A DNA stretch of 64,000 bases from Mesorhizobium comanense (lineage in GTDB: Bacteria > Pseudomonadota > Alphaproteobacteria > Rhizobiales > Rhizobiaceae). The notes beneath the pieces were generated by a model, which had not been told where the DNA came from, searched no databases, and saw only the letters and a list, made by a program, of their open reading frames with translations. The translations under genes and the position numbers were made by a program. Below are positions 62,747-64,000 of this stretch, one piece after another (position 1 is the first letter of the stretch; the number at the start of each line of letters is the position of its first letter). Location of the stretch: positions 186,001 to 250,000 of the forward strand of contig NZ_SCNN01000008.1 of the NCBI RefSeq assembly GCF_005503535.1. Direction: 5' to 3'.

Positions 62747-63623
62747 CCCCGAGATCAAGTCCTGGGAACCGCATCACGACAGCAAATCGGCGGCGGTGAC
62801 CGAAAGCCGGCCGGCGCAGGCCGTGCTGATGGCGATCGTCTTCGTCTTCCTCGCCGTTTTCCTGTTGCTGCCGCTGATCATCGTCTTCAAGGAAGCCTTC
62901 GCCAAGGGCATCGGCACCTATCTGCAATCGCTTGGTGACGCCGACACCCGTTCCGCGATCCGGCTGACCCTGCTTGTCGCGGCGATCTCCGTGCCGCTCA
63001 ACATCGTCTTCGGCATTTCCGCCGCCTGGGCGATCGCCAAGTTCGAATTCAAGGGCAAGGCCTTCCTCACCACGCTGATCGACCTGCCCTTCTCGGTCTC
63101 ACCCGTCATTTCGGGTTTGGTCTATGTTCTTCTGTTCGGCGCCCAGGGCCTGCTCGGCGAGTGGCTGAAGGCGCATGGCATCCAGATCCTGTTCGCCGTG
63201 CCCGGCATTGTGCTCGCCACAGTCTTCGTCACCTTCCCCTTCGTTGCTCGCGAACTGATCCCGCTGATGCAGGAACAGGGCAATGGCGACGAGGAAGCCG
63301 CGCTTTCGCTCGGCGCCAATGGCTGGCAGACCTTCTGGTATGTGACGCTGCCCAACGTTAAATGGGGCCTGCTCTATGGCGTCCTGCTCTGCAACGCGCG
63401 CGCCATGGGCGAGTTCGGCGCGGTCTCCGTGGTGTCAGGCCATATCAGGGGCCTGACCAACACCATGCCGCTGCACGTCGAAATCCTCTACAACGAATAC
63501 AACGCCGTCGGCGCTTTCACCGTTGCCTCCTTGCTTGCCGGACTGGCGCTTGTCACGCTGGTCTTGAAAACACTGCTCGAGATGCGCTACGGCGCCGAAC
63601 TCGCCGCGACGCGCGGACACTAA
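62739..63623 (+). CDS. cysW: Sulfate ABC transporter permease CysW
   Basis: 294 residues, six membrane segments. LIDLPFSVSPVISGLVYVLLFG and the coupling loop EEAALSLGANGWQTFWYVTLPN are the CysW versions of the CysT motifs, followed by NARAMGEFGAVSVVSGHIRG. It is translated from within the cysT end. The stop codon TAA is part of the palindromic repeat that separates it from cysA. Confidence 0.94.
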   Translation: MADPEIKSWEPHHDSKSAAVTESRPAQAVLMAIVFVFLAVFLLLPLIIVFKEAFAKGIGTYLQSLGDADTRSAIRLTLLVAAISVPLNIVFGISAAWAIAKFEFKGKAFLTTLIDLPFSVSPVISGLVYVLLFGAQGLLGEWLKAHGIQILFAVPGIVLATVFVTFPFVARELIPLMQEQGNGDEEAALSLGANGWQTFWYVTLPNVKWGLLYGVLLCNARAMGEFGAVSVVSGHIRGLTNTMPLHVEILYNEYNAVGAFTVASLLAGLALVTLVLKTLLEMRYGAELAATRGH

Positions 63624-63673
63624 TGCATGTCGCCCAAAAGTGGAGACCGGTTTTTGGGGACAACGACATGCAT
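63623..63673. repeat. Palindromic repeat between cysW and cysA
   Basis: ATGCATGTCG at 63623-63632 and CGACATGCAT at 63664-63673 are perfect inverted copies; inside, CCCAAAA faces TTTTTGGGG. Sequences of this kind (ATGCATGTCGCCCAAAA...) are familiar as a repeated intergenic element in Rhizobiales. Confidence 0.75.
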
Positions 63674-63694
63674 GCACTAAAAAAGGTTCTTTAG

Positions 63695-64000
63695 ATGGAA
63701 GTTCGCGTTGCCAATGTCCGCAAGGAGTTCGAGCGCTTTCCGGCGCTCCACGATGTCTCGCTCGACATCAAATCCGGCGAGCTGATCGCGCTGCTGGGGC
63801 CATCCGGTTCCGGCAAGACGACGCTGCTGCGGCTGATCGCCGGGCTGGAACGGCCGACGCGCGGGAAAATCTTCTTCGGCGACGAGGACGCCTCGCAGAA
63901 GTCGATCCAGGAGCGCAATGTCGGCTTCGTCTTCCAGCACTACGCCCTGTTCCGGCACATGACGGTGGCCGACAATATCGGCTTCGGCCTTAAGGTTCGG
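63695..64000 (+). CDS. cysA: Sulfate ABC transporter ATP-binding protein CysA (3' partial)
   Basis: First 102 residues only; the gene runs off the window. Walker A is GPSGSGKTT and the Q-loop region is [20 protein letters not shown], typical of CysA. AAGG precedes ATG 63695. It energises the CysTW channel. Confidence 0.93.
   Translation, partial: MEVRVANVRKEFERFPALHDVSLDIKSGELIALLGPSGSGKTTLLRLIAGLERPTRGKIFFGDEDASQKSIQERNVGFVFQHYALFRHMTVADNIGFGLKVR

Overview
The window looks like chromosome from a high-GC alphaproteobacterium of the Rhizobiales, most probably Mesorhizobium or a close relative. The evidence is the codon usage, a rut/pre-type reductive pyrimidine pathway under a RutR-like regulator, palindromic intergenic repeats of the rhizobial kind, and a TamA/TamB pair beside an alpha-2-macroglobulin/PBP1C pair. 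The genus is an inference; no rRNA or tRNA gene was seen. About 42 protein genes are supported. The first (a ThDP enzyme) and the last (cysA) are cut by the window edges.

Layout. 1-2.4 kb: a ThDP-dependent ALS-like enzyme and a secreted CHRD protein. 2.6-12.9 kb: a pyrimidine catabolism locus with an NMT1-type ABC transporter (binding protein, two permeases, ATPase), a cupin, dihydropyrimidinase, an N-carbamoyl amino acid amidohydrolase, an omega-aminotransferase and RutR. A DUF559 nuclease gene framed by inverted repeats sits inside the transporter operon. 13-18.1 kb: an XRE-type regulator, two SDRs, a poorly recognised lower-GC patch, and an Rrf2/AhpD-like/DoxX group. 18.4-22 kb: preT, a methyltransferase gene and preA, encoding the first pathway step (uracil to dihydrouracil). 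RutR-like operators lie both before preT and between the aminotransferase gene and rutR, so the two blocks probably form one regulon: PreTA, then hydantoinase, then amidohydrolase, then beta-alanine aminotransferase.

22.2-25.5 kb: a VOC protein, a secreted protein, DoxX and RsgA. 25.6-29.8 kb: a dimethylglycine-dehydrogenase-like FAD/GcvT protein and a non-pyrrolysine MttB-family methyltransferase, suggesting methylated-amine catabolism. 30-37 kb: a lysozyme-like lipoprotein and a complete peptide-type ABC transporter with two fused ATPases. 37.3-54.3 kb: envelope genes tamB and tamA, divergent from alpha-2-macroglobulin, pbpC and a VanX-like dipeptidase. 54.5-59.4 kb: a large autotransporter built on 687-bp tandem repeats. 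59.5-64 kb: a TIGR03032-like protein and a sulfate ABC operon (sbp, cysT, cysW, cysA).

The most unusual structure is a set of palindromic elements, five in this window, between or at the ends of genes. Three or four share an internal core, one frames the DUF559 nuclease ORF, and two appear to supply the ribosome binding site or start codon of downstream cell-wall genes. Other notable points are a large internal duplication in TamB, near-identical repeat units in the autotransporter, an SDR that has lost its catalytic Tyr/Lys pair, and a 21-residue leader ORF ahead of rsgA.
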